Notes: a model not told the origin generated them from the sequence alone. A DNA stretch of 64,000 nt from Alisma plantago-aquatica (GCA_963693085.1 OY856414.1:262226001-262290000), one strand, 5' to 3'. Shown: positions 1-12,139, numbered from the stretch's first letter. Program-made: numbers and translations.

Positions 1-1738
1 GAAGTTCAAAAGGTTGTGAGAAATCGGGAAGCACAAGAATAGGAGCAGATGTTAACTGATGCTTAATCTCATGAAAAGCGATCTCTGCTACAGGAGTCCA
101 ATCAAACTTAGCCCCCTTCATGGAATCAGTAATAGGGGCCATAATTCCACTGAAGTGAGGTATGAAATGCCTATAGAAGGAAGCCAAGCCATGAAAACTG
201 CGTACTTCGGTAATGGAAGTTGGGTGTGGCCAGTGCTCAATAGCAACAACTTTACCCGGATCAGCCTAGAGTCCATCACGAGAAACCACATAACCCAAAA
301 ACTGAATTGAATCAGTTAGAAAAGCACACTTAGCGGCTGCAACATAAAATTTATCCCTATGAAGAACCAACAACACCTCTCTCAAGTGTTCAAGATGTAT
401 AGTAGGATTAGCACTGTAAATTAGGATATCATCAAAATAAACCACCACAAATTTTCCAATGAAAGGACAGAGGGCTTGGTTCATGACACGCATAAAGGTG
501 CTAGGTGCATTAGAAAGGCCAAAAGGCATGACCAACCACTCATATAAGCCTTCGCGGGTCTTGAAGGCAGTCTTCCATTCATCCCCCATACGAATGCGGA
601 TCTGATGGTACCCACTCCTCAAATCCATCTTACTAAACACACAAGAACCACCTAACTAATCCAGTAAATCATCCAAGCAAGGAATGGGAAAATGATAACG
701 GACCGTAATCTTGTTGATAGCACGACTATCCACACACAGACGCCATGAACCATCCTTTTTTGGCATAAGGAGGGATGGTACGGCACAAGGGCTCAAACTT
801 TCACGAATGTGGCCTTTAGCGAGCAACTCATCGACCTACCGACGCAACTCCGCATGTTCTTGCGGACTCATGCGATAATGGGGATGATTAGGTAGCGCAG
901 CACCAGGAACCAAGTCAATATGGTGTTGAATATCACATAATGGTGGTACATCTGAAGGCAAGGACGTAGGAAACACATCAAAAAACTCCTGCAACAGCGA
1001 CTAAACCTCCGCAGTAGGAACATCAGAATTATCAGCAGTGATTGGGTGAGAGAGTAACACAAAGACCACACCTGATTCTTCCATGGCAGTCTGGAAAGGA
1101 ACATGAGATAATAGATTGGATTGTTTCGGAGAACCAACGGACGTACCTGCATGAGGATTACTGGGAATCAAAATGATTTTTTTGCCACGAAACATGAAAG
1201 AATAAGTATTGGAATGACCGTCGTGTATGACAGTATTGTCATACTGCCACGGGTGGCCAAGTAATAAGTGGCAAGCATCCATGGGAACCACATCACAGAA
1301 TATGTCATCGGTATAAGTCGAGCCAATGGAAACACTCACCGAAACCCATTTGGAAATAGTAACATATGTGCCGCGACTGAGCCAAGCAAGCTTATAAGGC
1401 TTGGGGTGAGCTTCAGCAGTAAGCCCCAATTTGGAAATAGCGACGTCCGAGATGACATTCTCACAACTACCCGCATCAATAATGAAAGTACACACCTTCC
1501 CGCCAATAGTGCATGTAGACTGGAAAAGATTGTTACGCAGCCAATCGTCCTCAGGTGTACAAGGGGTCAGGAAGGTCCTGCGTAACATCAAAAGAGGACC
1601 AACATCACCGGTCATGTATTCGTCGACTACCTCGTTGTCATAAGTGCAAGTATCATAAAAGGGGTTGTTGTGGAGGGGAACAGAATCATCCTCATGTGCA
1701 TCAGTAAGAAGTCCACGATTACCGGTTGGTGCTTTGCG
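1..1738 (-). pseudogene. pol: E1 pol: protease, reverse transcriptase, start of RNase H; partial and broken
   Basis: One frame continues from the zinc knuckle to the window edge. The retropepsin region lies at about 1615-1200 and has the active-site triplet as DAGS instead of the usual D-S/T-G-A, followed by HLLLGHPW. The RT follows (about 930 to 266) with [20 protein letters not shown], the [10 protein letters not shown] block and the catalytic YFDDILIYS near 430. The RNase H connection (ADPGKV, GLASFYRHFI) reaches base 1. Four in-frame TAG codons break it at 1001-1003, 836-838, 656-658 and 266-268, each where a glutamine CAG would be unremarkable. RNase H proper and integrase are outside the window. 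Confidence 0.9.
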
Positions 1739-2667
1739 GCAATCAGCCTGTCTGTGTCTGGGCTCACCACAATTAAAACAACGTGGTCCGCCTCCTCCAC
1801 GACCCAGGGTCGGGCCGGAATAAGTGCAAGCGGGTGGGGTGTTGGTTGTTCAAGCGATGCTCGGACAGGTGGGGCGGAAGAACCCCCGAAACCTTGCGAG
1901 CCAGAAGGTTGGTGAAAACTCATGTTGGCACGCCTAGACAACTGTTTTTCTGCTTGTAGAGCACGCTGCTTCGCTTCTGCAACTGTGAGTGGGTCAAACA
2001 TATTGAGAACATCATGTAGTTGCAGACGCAAACCACCAATATACCGAGAGACCAACTGGAGGGGGGAGTCTGTAAGATCAATACGAGCAAGCAACTGGTA
2101 GAACTCAGTGGTGTAGTCGTTGACACAACGAGAGCCCTGGCGAAGATTCTGAAAGCGCTAATACAATTCGTGATCAAAATTGTACGGTAAAAATGCAGCT
2201 TTGAGATGTTTCCTAAACTTCTCCCACCTGGAAATTTTCGGTTTCCCACAACATATACGGGTCTGCTTCAACTGTTTCCACCATGCTTGCGCATGACCTC
2301 GCAACTGGATCGTCACGAGCGGAACACGAAGATCATCAGGAACCTGTTTGAAGTCCATAATCTCTTCGACATGTGATAGCCAATCGATAAACTCTTCAGG
2401 TTTAAGACCACCATCGAATTGTGGAATATCGACCTTGAACCCGTTCTCCCAACGTCGATCGGAGCGACCGGGCGAGGGATGTCAACGGAACGCAAAAGGG
2501 TTGTCATCCGATATGGTGGCAGTATCATCTGGATGCAACTGGATAAAAGCATCCAAACGTTGTGCCAGTTGTTCGACTTGTCTCTGCAAATCAGCGGTAT
2601 CTCTCCGTAGATCATCCTCGTCGTGGGAATATCATCGCATCGTTGATGGTGGGGCGGCATGACGCAT
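1739..2667 (-). pseudogene. gag: E1 gag (capsid and zinc knuckle), broken
   Basis: The product is the retrotransposon capsid/nucleocapsid polyprotein. The ATG at 2667 lies 14 bases after the primer site. One frame then runs from 2667 to about 1830 and carries the conserved Retrotrans_gag core: an IPQFDGG-type entry, an EEFIDWL helix, and AWWKQLK around 2270-2290. It is interrupted by stops at 2632-2634 (TGA), 2482-2484 (TGA) and 2158-2160 (TAG). The CX2CX4HX4C zinc knuckle (CFNCGEPRHRQADC) is at 1739-1780 but lies in the -1 frame relative to the capsid, that is, in the frame of the downstream protease. Either a one-base indel near 1815-1860 or a true frameshift site accounts for this. Some alternative starts inside this region give unrelated frames and are not used here. 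Confidence 0.85.
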
Positions 2668-2680
2668 GATCACTAGAATC

Positions 2681-2690
2681 TGATACCACT
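2681..2690 (-). other. E1 primer binding site (tRNA-iMet)
   Basis: The minus strand reads TGGTATCAGA one base downstream of the LTR, matching the 3' end of plant initiator tRNA-Met, the usual primer of Ty3/gypsy and Ty1/copia elements. Confidence 0.85.
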
Positions 2691-2691
2691 C

Positions 2692-3014
2692 TGATGCAAC
2701 ACGTGTGGGTAAGGATAGAACAAGATAATAAACTTCGTTGATTCCAAAGAATACCGAAGAGTTGAGACCAAGCTTCGTTGATTTCACAGAAATACCGAAG
2801 ATGGACGATGCGGGGAAAACCCTCATTTTCTATTCAATATCTAGAAAGTCGTCCCACAATAACAACATACAAGTGCTTAAATAGGAAGCCCTAAACGCTA
2901 CCAGCTTGAGGAAATATGGAAAGGTCCTTAGGAATATTTAAAACAGAACATAAAGTGTTGGAAATAAAAATTTGACACTGGACGTTCAACTTTAAAATTT
3001 GCCTACATTCATCA
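2692..3014 (-). repeat. E1 5' LTR (323 bp)
   Basis: It is bounded by TGATG and CATCA and followed on the minus strand by one base and then the primer binding site. A TATA-like CCTATTTAAG lies at 2876-2885. An imperfect direct repeat of about 27 bp occurs at about 2732-2758 and 2773-2800. The partner LTR is outside the window, so the target duplication cannot be tested. Confidence 0.88.
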
Positions 3015-3099
3015 GATGCTCCTTCTTCTGCATGTATTATAGTGCTATTTGTCCCGCATCATTAAGACAACACTGATATTAGAGACACACAGAAGAATG

Positions 3100-4560
3100 A
3101 TATCGTGATACAAAATATACGATCAGAGTTTTGCAGAAGGAAGCATGATGGATTTCATGATCCTGATGATGGGACAAAGTGTTTTCATAATGGGGTGGTG
3201 ATTCTGAATGTTGATGGCCTAAGGGAGATGGTACTTGAGGATCTCCTTCCTCTATGTACGTGATGCATCCCGAAAGTACAAAGATGTATCATAATCTGAA
3301 GGATTTGTACTGGAGGCCAGGTCTAGAGCGTGATGTAGTAGACTTTGTTTCCAAGTGTCTTGTTTGTCAGCAAGTCAAGGAAGAGCATCAGAATCCTGTA
3401 GGGACATTGCAGCCTTTGCCAATACCACAATGGAAATGGAATCATATAACCATAGACTTTGTGGTTGGTCTTCCAAGGACAACCAAATGGCATGATTCCA
3501 TTTGGGTGATAATTGACCAGTTGACCAAATCACCTCACTTATTTTCAGTCAAGACAACATACAACAAAGAAGTTGGAACAGATCTACACTTATGAGATAG
3601 TTCATCTACATATAGCTTATGGTATTTCAATTACTATAGTATTTGATAGAGGTCCATAGTTTACAAGTAGGTTTTGGGAACGTCTACATACAACTTTGGG
3701 GACACATTTGATGTTTAGCACATCTTTCCATGCACAGACAGATGGTCAATCAGAGAGGATCATTCATGCATTAGAAGATCTTTTAAGGGTGTGTTCTATA
3801 GTTTCTTGGTAGTTGGGATGCGCATCTGAGTTAGTAGAGTTTTATTACAACAATAGTTATCATAGAAGTACAAATATGGCATTGTATGAAGCTTTATACG
3901 GGAGGCATTATCGATCACCCCTTTATTGGTATGAGGTAGGAGAGTATCAACTTTTGGGTCATGAGTTAGTATTGTAGACAACAAAGAAGATTAAGGTGAT
4001 ACAACAATATTTGAAGGCAACCTAGGATAGACAGAAGTTGTTGTTGATAACCATCACAGAACGCTAGTGTTCTAAGTTGGATATTGCATGTATCTTAAGG
4101 TTTCCACTTGGAAGGGTGTGTTGCAGTTTGGTAAGAAGGGTAAGTTGGATCCTAGGTTTATGGGACCATAACCTATTTTTGGCACATATTGGGAAGGTGG
4201 CATACAAGTTGGAGTTACCTCCAGAGTTGCATAGGTTGCATAATGTCTTTCATGTTTCCATGTTAAGGAAGTTCCACTCAGATATAGAGCAAACAATATT
4301 GACAGTGGCAGTTGAGTTGGCGGAGGATGTTTCTTATGTGGAGAGTCATGTGTTGATCCTAGATAAGAGTGTGTAGAAGCTTAGGAACAAGGACATGGCC
4401 TTAGTGAAGGTGTTTTGGCATCATCGTGGCATGGTGTGCAGAAGCTGAGGAAGAAGGGCATAGCCTTAGTGAAGATATTGTGGTGTCATTGTGGTCTAGA
4501 AGAAGCCACATGGGAATTAGAGGATGACATGTGTAGGAAATACCTGTCTTTTTTTGTATA
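3100..4560 (+). pseudogene. pol: E2 pol 3' end: integrase and chromodomain, broken
   Basis: The HHCC zinc-binding region and the start of the integrase core lie at 3254-3595 (MHPESTKMY, CLVCQQVKEEH, PIPQWKW, IDFVVGLPR). A frameshift at about 3594 moves the rest of the core to another frame: DRGP followed by TAG and FTSRFWE at about 3645-3680, and HAQTDGQSER at about 3732-3760. More stops follow near 3811, 3975, 4021 and 4063. The post-core region with LPPELHRLHNVFHVSMLRKF is at 4210-4275. The chromodomain at 4370-4550 contains a local duplication of about 62 bp. The integrase inserts element cDNA; the chromodomain directs it to marked chromatin. This copy is inactive. Confidence 0.87.
4376..4500 (+). 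repeat. tandem duplication of about 62 bp inside the E2 chromodomain
   Basis: The segment coding KLRNKDMALVKVFW (about 4376-4437) is followed by a diverged second copy coding KLRKKGIALVKILW (about 4438-4500). Only the second copy runs on into the conserved EEATWELEDDM end. Confidence 0.75.
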
Positions 4561-4598
4561 GGATTTCAAGGGCAAAATCCTAGATAGGGGTTTATGGT

Positions 4599-7500
4599 TG
4601 TAAGACCCCTGACCTTGATTTATGGTTGAACATTCTTTCTTATCATAATTGGATGCCTACGAACTTAATCAAACCCTAATACATGCTTATAAGGGCCTCC
4701 ATGTGACAAAGCTAACTTTTTGCCCAATTTGAACATTATTTGAGCATGTTTTGCATTTTATGAGCTTATAAGGGATTTTATTCAATTTTCATATATCTAG
4801 GGCTTTCTTGTAATTTGACATGTGTATGTCGTGCCTCATAAGTTTTCATATCATGTTTGATAAGTTACATATTTGGGCACCTAGTTGTACCATCAGATTA
4901 GTGGTGATACCTAACCTAGGGTTCATATTAGGGTTTCCTCACCTAGATGTCCTAACTCAATGGTTTTCCTTTATATGTTGGGATCTGATGGTCCACCTTG
5001 AGGTGGTGCAATCTGATGGTCGTCTCTTGGTTCTTAAGATTAGATGGTTTTCTTCTTGAGTCACCTAGGTTAATGGTTCTCCAAGTGAGGTGCAACAACC
5101 GATGGAGACTTAGGGTTTGCTTTTGTGGCCAAGTGATGCCATGATCTGATGGACCACCTAGTGTTGGAGGTCGATGGTCCTTCTAGGGTTGACATATGAT
5201 GGTTCCCCCTAGATTCAATATTTGATGGTTAACCTAGTTTTGCATGACCGTGAGGTTTTAACTAAGGGACACATGGCATGCACGTCTTGATACCTCTACC
5301 TATCTTTCTTTCTCACCCCAAGCTACATATACCTCTCTCATTCCACCCAAATGAACCCTTTACACAACCTCTTATTCTTCTTGTTGCTTGGAGGTCTGTC
5401 CCTCTTGATTGGTGGAGAAGATGGATTTCTTGAGGAGGAAGCTTGGCTGATCTTTCTTGCATGTACACCTAGGGTTTGGATCTACCCTCTCTTAAAGCTT
5501 TTGTAGCTTCCCTACCTTAATTCTTGTCTTAAACAAGTAAGATCACCATATCTATCTTTGTTTTCCTTGATGCCCTTCTTCTCTCTTCCTTCTTGGTCGG
5601 ATCCATGATGTTCTGTGTGGAGCTTGTGCATGTGGTTGAAGAGAACCTTCTTTCTTCTCTTTTCACCAAGGGTTTCCTTTCTCTTGGAGAAAGGAGCTAG
5701 CTTGGATGTGTGGAGTTATCAAGCTAAGTTTTCCTCTCTCTTTATCAATCTACCTTGTTGTTTGGATCTTCATCTTATACCTTAAGGTGAGTTATATACA
5801 CTTCTTCATGTTTATTACTTACTTTTAACTTTAAAACATAGTAGTATGTAGAAATATGCTTCATTGAACTAGGATTTGAGCTTATGTGGTAGATCTTCAC
5901 TATATGATCTTCCTCAGTGTACCTCTTAACCTAGTGCATGTTTATTCTGTGGAAGTGGGAGTTATAGGCCTTGCATGTCCATGGATCGATGGTGTTCTTT
6001 TTGTGAGAAATTGATGGCTTTTGCTTAAGTGCCTTGAGCTAGTTTCTATCTTGTTTCATGATCTGATGGTCTGGCTTCTTGTGTAAACTGATGGCTATGT
6101 TTCCTCTAGAACTGATGGTCTTTATGCTCTCGTCAAGTGGTTCAAAACAAGCATCGATGGTTTTCTCCCTATGTGTAATATATATTTTTACCTAGTGATG
6201 GCATTATATGGTTCTTTGTGTTCCACATCTGATTCTCTCACTGGGTCATGATTCGATGGTTTCATGTGTGGTAACAATCGATTGGTTTCCCGATGTCAAA
6301 AAATGATGGCTTTTCTTCTTAACAAATGATGGTATTCTTATTTCTTAAAATGGATGGCTCACTTGTTTTCTCACAAATGATGGTCCACCTAAGTCCAGGA
6401 TCTGATGGCCTCTCTAGGTCAAAATATGATGGCTTCTCTAGTTGTAACATCTAATGGATTCTCTACTTGGAACATCCAATGGCTTGTTTATGGTTCACCA
6501 CTGATGGATTCACTATGTCTAACATCCAATGGTTATGGTTTGTGTTAAGTAGGAATTCATGCTTGTGTATAGTGTATGATCTGATGGCTGTCTTGTCCTT
6601 ATCAAATGATGGTTTCTCTAGTTGCATGACTTGATGGTGGTGTTCTGTCTTGAGTGCATCCATGATTCAATGAGGATGCTAGGTGTTTATGACTATGTTT
6701 AAACAAAGTAAGTGTGTGATGCAATGGTTTACTTTAGGGTGCTGATTTTTAATGTTAATTCAATCCAACTTGTTGAACCTTAGTCGAAATATTAAGTGAT
6801 AATTGTTAGTCATATTTATCTTCCTTATATGTTGATATGATGAAGGAATGTCCTCATAATGCTAGTAATAACCCTACTATGTTACCTATGTGAACATCAT
6901 AGCTCTTATGTTGATACAATCTTATGCTAAACTTATGTATCAAAAGTATGATGATAATATGTTGAACCTTCTACAAGGTGTTGAAAGATAATGATGTTCT
7001 TGCATGGGACAATGTGATTGTATTAAGGACCTTTGGGCATGTCTTGAGCCCTAATGGAGGTATGTAATCCTCTTCATGTGTGACAAGGATTGGTATCATG
7101 TGATGATGTGATAAGGAACATGTCTCATACGTTTTATACCTTCTGGAGTTATTGTGTACAATTTGTATGTAACTTGATTGATGCAGCCTTAACTCACCCT
7201 ATTGGCATTAACTAATCAATTGAGACCCTAAACATGTAGTTTCGTATGTTGTAGAGCCATTCCAGTGTCAAGACTTGTGGGATGGTAAAGTGTGTATTTC
7301 CTAAAGGAATTGTGGAGTCGTATATTGTTGAGTATATGCAGGTGCAGGGACTTTGTTTCCTTGTCATCCTGATCCCAAGGTATGGAGGATGGTTGTGGTC
7401 ATGCCTCTAATTGAGAGCTATCAAGGTAGTATCTCAAACGATTATGAATATATATATGTGATGTGATTAAGGACATTTCCATTTGTACCTCAGATTATAG

Positions 7501-7880
7501 GGCTTTGAATACTCTAGTTTCTAGTGTCGTAACCTGTATACCAAGGGTGAACTAGGCTGATTGTAGCTTGACTATATATGTCACTACAGTGTACTCATAC
7601 TGACCGAGGGGAAGAGATCTTAGGATTTTGGCTCTTCTATATTATGTACATAACTGATTGCGACTTCACAGTGGTCAGTTGGAAGTTTCAGTGACATAAA
7701 TGCATGGTATGGTATATGTTCTCTACAGGATGTTGGACTTATATGTAAATGTTCCTGGACATGTTTATGATGTTTAGTCAGTTTTAATTTATCCCTTTTC
7801 TTGTTGTGTGGTTAATTAGTGATCGGTCATGTTTTGTGTTTTGAATAATCTCATTAGTGTGGCAGTGTCCACACACACAT
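4599..7880 (+). repeat. E2 3' LTR (about 3.3 kb; right end uncertain)
   Basis: It starts TGTAAGACCCC directly after the pol end and a weak purine stretch, typical of Del/Tekay LTRs. A TATA-like CTACATATACC near 5324, followed by CT-rich sequence, may be the promoter. From about 4970 to 6730 the LTR is dense in a TGATGG(T/C) motif. I place the end in the GTGTCCACACACACATCA stretch near 7865-7884 because the texture changes there; no second LTR is available for comparison. Confidence 0.6.
4970..6730 (+). repeat. dispersed TGATGG(T/C) motif array in the E2 LTR
   Basis: The hexamer TGATGG or a one-base variant recurs roughly every 20-45 bp, most densely at 6230-6660, separated by unrelated T/C-rich spacers. 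It reads as a strongly degenerate minisatellite. No coding frame follows it. Confidence 0.6.
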
Positions 7881-10800
7881 CATAGTTAAGACATGTATTG
7901 TCTCTTAATCATGTGATTCCACCCACTTTTCATGACATTTCATCCACCATCACAAGTTGATCAAGTATCCCATTTTTTTTCCTCTTAATCCCATTGCATA
8001 ACATAATAGGTAGCATAATAGCAAGTTTCTTTATAGTGCATTTGTCAGAAGAAGAAAAAATATAGAGATATGTACATAACAATTAGTTGTATAACAAATG
8101 TTATATAGATTGCATTCTCTTTTTGCATTATTCTTTACATTTTTGCAACAAGTATGTTTGTAGCCTTCTACACAAAAAAGTGAAAGGATACACACACATC
8201 TCTTTGAAATGAAAAAATTCAATGATATGTATGTCAAAGAAATCATGAGCATTAATCATAAATCATGCTAAAATAAGAGGGCAAAAAAATAGAGAAATCA
8301 AATAAAGAGGGAGAAAAGGATATCATGAACTCAATCTAAAAGTTCCTTCACAGAGAACATGAAAAATAATTACATGTATGCATTTTTTCAACCACAACTC
8401 ATCATCTGTATGAGACATTTAATGCATTCATCATTCAACTATGATATATGCATTAGGATTCATACATTTCTCATTCCCCTAATTATGTAGATTCATCGTA
8501 TTTTGTTTTTTCATAAATTATTTGGATGTTACTTGTGATTCTTGTTCATAGCTACCTACTTTATTTCCACCCATTTCTCTTTATAGTAGGCAACAAATAT
8601 GATTGATACCCTCATTCAATTTTATATTGGGAACTACTTCCAATATAGTTTAGTAGGTATACAAGAGCAATGTAGATAGGGAATCACATGGTGCATCAAG
8701 TCGATGTCCTATTGACTATGATGTTAACTTCTCTATTAAAAGTGTTGCATTGATATAAGTAAGGACATATTTAATGAACATTTTTTGTCACTTTAGAGTA
8801 GTTATTTGTTCAGTGGTTGGTAAGGGACAATTTGGGATCGTTAGGTGGGGGTATTTGAGAAATGTCATTCATATTATTTGTCCTCTTACTGACTTATTTC
8901 AAATAGATCTAAAGGTAGTGTTTCTCATGGGTGAGCAACATCCAAGCCTAGGGAATTTTGATTCACTGAGCTTTAGTTGCTTATTACAAGATTATATTCC
9001 ATGTATTTAGTATATAATTGTTCATTTTGACATTAATTATGCCTTATTTGTCATTATTAGTATGTGAATCACTATTGCATCAAGTATTGAACATTTCTAC
9101 TAAATTATGTTAAATTATCAACTTTTATGGTGGACTTATATTGAATTTTCCTTGTTTCATGCAATTCAAACACTTCCAGTACAATTCAGTGTTGCCGACA
9201 TATAATTCAGTGGTACCAACATGATGTGAATATCCAATAGGGAATCACATACATTTTGGTGCTACTGAGACATTATTTGGTGCTACTAAGATGACACTCG
9301 ATGTTACCAAATATAGGAGTCGGTGCTACTGACTCAACACCTCGAAAGCATTAGGAACCAAATTTAATGGATTTGGTGCCACCAACATGCTAGTCAGTGG
9401 TACCGACTTTTATATCCAAAGCAAGTCAGAACTTGTAGAAAGAAACTTAGTGCTATCGACATTCTTGTCAATCGTACGGAACTTATCAAGGGTTTCAAAT
9501 CAGCCAAAAACTCAGTGTCACTGACACCCAATTGGTGGTACCAACTTTGAGTGACTAGTATAGATTGAATATTACAACCAATCCAACAACTTTGACAAAT
9601 TGACAACCCGAGTCTCACTTATGACCTAAGGGGAGTTCGTCCAGAAAAAGATATCATGTTCTATCTCATTTCAATGGAGCTTGAAGTTGGGATAGAAGGA
9701 GACTAAGGAGATAGCCACGTACCAAATGCTCCGGGGACTTTTTGACAGTAGATTTGTAGTCAAAATGCTACAGATCAAGGTGTCTGCTAGAGGGGATCTT
9801 CATGACTACTTATCTGAAGGGTTTTCATTGGTCTTTCTTATGTTTTGATTTTTTTTATTTGTCTTCCTCTTTGTATAGGATGATAGAAATCCTACAGGGA
9901 TAGTTCCATATTCCTTTGGACCCGGGAGTAGCCTAGTATTGCTTTGTATTTAACTTTTATAAATTAACAATATATTTCCTTTAATTCTGGATGTGAATCT
10001 ATAGTTTCTTATCACATTGTTTGTCCTTGATCACCACAACCAATATATTAGACCACTAATTGCTTTGGTGGATGGATTAGAGGTTGGAAATTATATAGAT
10101 TTACACAGCCTATATTGTGCATCAGTAGAGGGCTTACGACTGTAAAAGAATAACCTAGAGTCACCATTAATGCACCTAGATAATTCTTAAACTACTATGG
10201 AGGTGGAATTGTCTTAGTATAGGTAGTGTATTATGCTACAGAAATGGGTAATACTTGCAACATGTCTTTGGTCCAGGGTTAAGGGTAAATAATTATTGAT
10301 AAAGTGAAGTTGAATGCAATGCGTACCATGCTGAAACTATAATCCTAAGGAATCCATCCATGAATGATTACTTACATTTAGTTTAGATTTTATTCCTACA
10401 CTTAGTCATAAAACAACCAACCAATCACCTTTTCTAGGCCTAGATGAGGTTACAGTTAGTAGTGATTTCTAGAAAATGTTTCCTTAAGTTCCACATGTGG
10501 GCCTCATAGGCCCATATTACATGACGCATACACTTGCCTTTTACATGCCTAGTTTAGGTGTGTACTTGACCCTAGGGTTGACATAGGGCTCTACCCTGCC
10601 TAAGGTTCATTGATATGTCATTACTGATTCGTTTCTCTTATTCACTACACCTTGTTCAAGGATAAGGGTCTCTATTTTCATTTGTATATATATCCCATGA
10701 CTCTCCTTATCAAGGAGAGTCAATGACTTAGTGTCCTTCATAGGATTTTATTTCTATGTGTTAACTTTTCCTATTATGCATTTTACTTAGTTTCTTGAAA

Positions 10801-12130
10801 TTTGAGGTTTTTGGTTTTGCCTTAGTAATATAGTTGATGGTGTTTATTTCTAAATAGTGTTTGTACTGGGTTTTATTAGATAAGTGTTCCATATATGTTT
10901 TGTGAATGGACATTTGAAGAAGATGTGTTATGTGTCTTCATGTGTAGTGAGGCATAAATAACTTATAGCTGGTCCATGACATATTCTTCTATTACAATTT
11001 CTTCTAGTAAGAAATTTATCGTGTCCTAAAATCCATATGAAGATGATGTGTTCGATAGAACATTTTTTTGCATATATCTTTTAATACAGTCGTGATTCTT
11101 GTGTGATTTAAATTGTAGTAAATTGTTTTTGACATGTTTAATTTACTCCATGTCTAGAGAATTTGATCTCTAGTGAAGTTTTCTAAAGTATAGTTGATGT
11201 GTTCAATGTCTATGATGTTGAAGGAATCATATATGAATCTTTTGAAGTGATTTTGTTTGTTGGAATTTAGTAGGACCAGTACACATTCTGGAATAATGTG
11301 GGATATTTTTTTAGGTATTTCTATGTTGAGTTTCATTTTAATGATATCACATCCATGTTATGTGAGGGTCAAATCAAAAGTTGATAGTCAAAATAGAATG
11401 AGGAGTTATTGTGGAACTATTTTGAATGATGTATACTGTGTCAAGCATGTAATGCCATAGGGGTGATACACCTTTGTTCTTGATTATTTTCCATTGGTTT
11501 CTATTTTTTAATATTTTTATAATGTGTTTTCTATACTTTATTCTTGTCAGATTATAAAGTGTTTGTAATTTTGCCACTAAGTCATCATGCATGTAATTTG
11601 ATGTTGATTATACATCATCCCCCTTGTTGCTTGTATATTCATATCTTATCCCAATTTATCAAGTGTATTTTCTTTGTGTTTGTTGTATCTCCCTGAAGAA
11701 GAATTTATGCATGATGTCAATTTGTTGGATGACTTTGGATTGGATTGGTATACAACAAAGGTAGTAAGTGACCTTACGTGTCAAAGATACATTGAAAACT
11801 GTGACTTGACCCTCAAGACTAAGTATATGTGTTTTCTGTTGTGTGGATTTATGTTTATCAGATGTGAGGATCGATTCTAACATGAAGAGGGTAAGGCATC
11901 TGAGCAAAGTTGTAAACCCAAATATGTGATGAGTAATTTATCTTCCTTGCAATGTAGAAGGTATGCCTATATATTTAAGTCTATTTTGGTGATGTGTGTT
12001 CCAATAATGCTGGACTTTTGGAAGTTTATTTCATTCTTTATATATGTGAAAAGATGCAAGTATGCATATGATGATTATGATTTTGTTATCATTGTTTTGG
12101 GGAAAGAATGGTATCATCTTCAACTTTCAT
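7881..12130. other. AT-rich sequence without a recognisable gene
   Basis: Both strands show only short frames with no family motif. At 9170-9560 a GGTACCGAC / GGTGCTACTGAC motif recurs about ten times, resembling motif arrays in some LTRs. 9640-10010 looks like the tail of an old retroelement (T-rich tracts, no coding). Short frames at 8774-9010, 11257-11460 and 11674-11880 resemble nothing I know. Probably old, unrecognisable transposon debris. Confidence 0.45.
9170..9560. repeat. degenerate GGTACCGAC-type motif array
   Basis: Variants of GGTACCGAC, GGTGCTACTGAC and GTTGCCGAC occur about ten times in 390 bp with irregular spacing. Such arrays occur in LTRs of some plant copia (SIRE-like) elements, so this may be an LTR relic. 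No boundaries are visible. Confidence 0.4.
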
Positions 12131-12139
12131 GATTGTTGA

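Larger units (their letters stand above)
1..3014 (-). mobile_element. E1: Ty3/gypsy LTR retrotransposon, 5' part, cut by window start
   Basis: Read on the minus strand the order is 5' LTR (3014 to 2692), tRNA-iMet primer site, gag, zinc knuckle, protease and reverse transcriptase, continuing off the window at base 1. Domain order and RT motifs identify Ty3/gypsy. The short 323-bp LTR and gag opening immediately after the primer site fit a chromovirus of the Reina/CRM type, but the clade is a guess because integrase is not in view. All reading frames are broken by stops, so the copy is dead. It sits inside the pol gene of the plus-strand element that resumes at 3015. Confidence 0.93.
3015..7880 (+). 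mobile_element. E2: Ty3/gypsy chromovirus (Del/Tekay-like), 3' part, interrupted by E1
   Basis: The plus strand carries the end of pol (pre-integrase linker, integrase, chromodomain), a short purine tract and a long 3' LTR starting at 4599. The first base after E1's LTR is already inside the pol linker, so E1 inserted into E2 and the missing 5' part should lie beyond E1, outside the window. The long LTR and a C-terminal chromodomain fit the Del/Tekay clade. The right boundary is uncertain. Confidence 0.8.

Noticed and set aside
1268..1915. Plus-strand frames at 1268-1585, 1431-1643 and 1670-1915
   Set aside because: Antisense shadows of E1 gag and protease.
8774..9010. 78-codon frame containing FQIDLKVVFLMGEQ, faintly like the copia RT QxDVKxAFLxG block
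   Set aside because: No neighbouring RT motifs in any frame; the match is too short.
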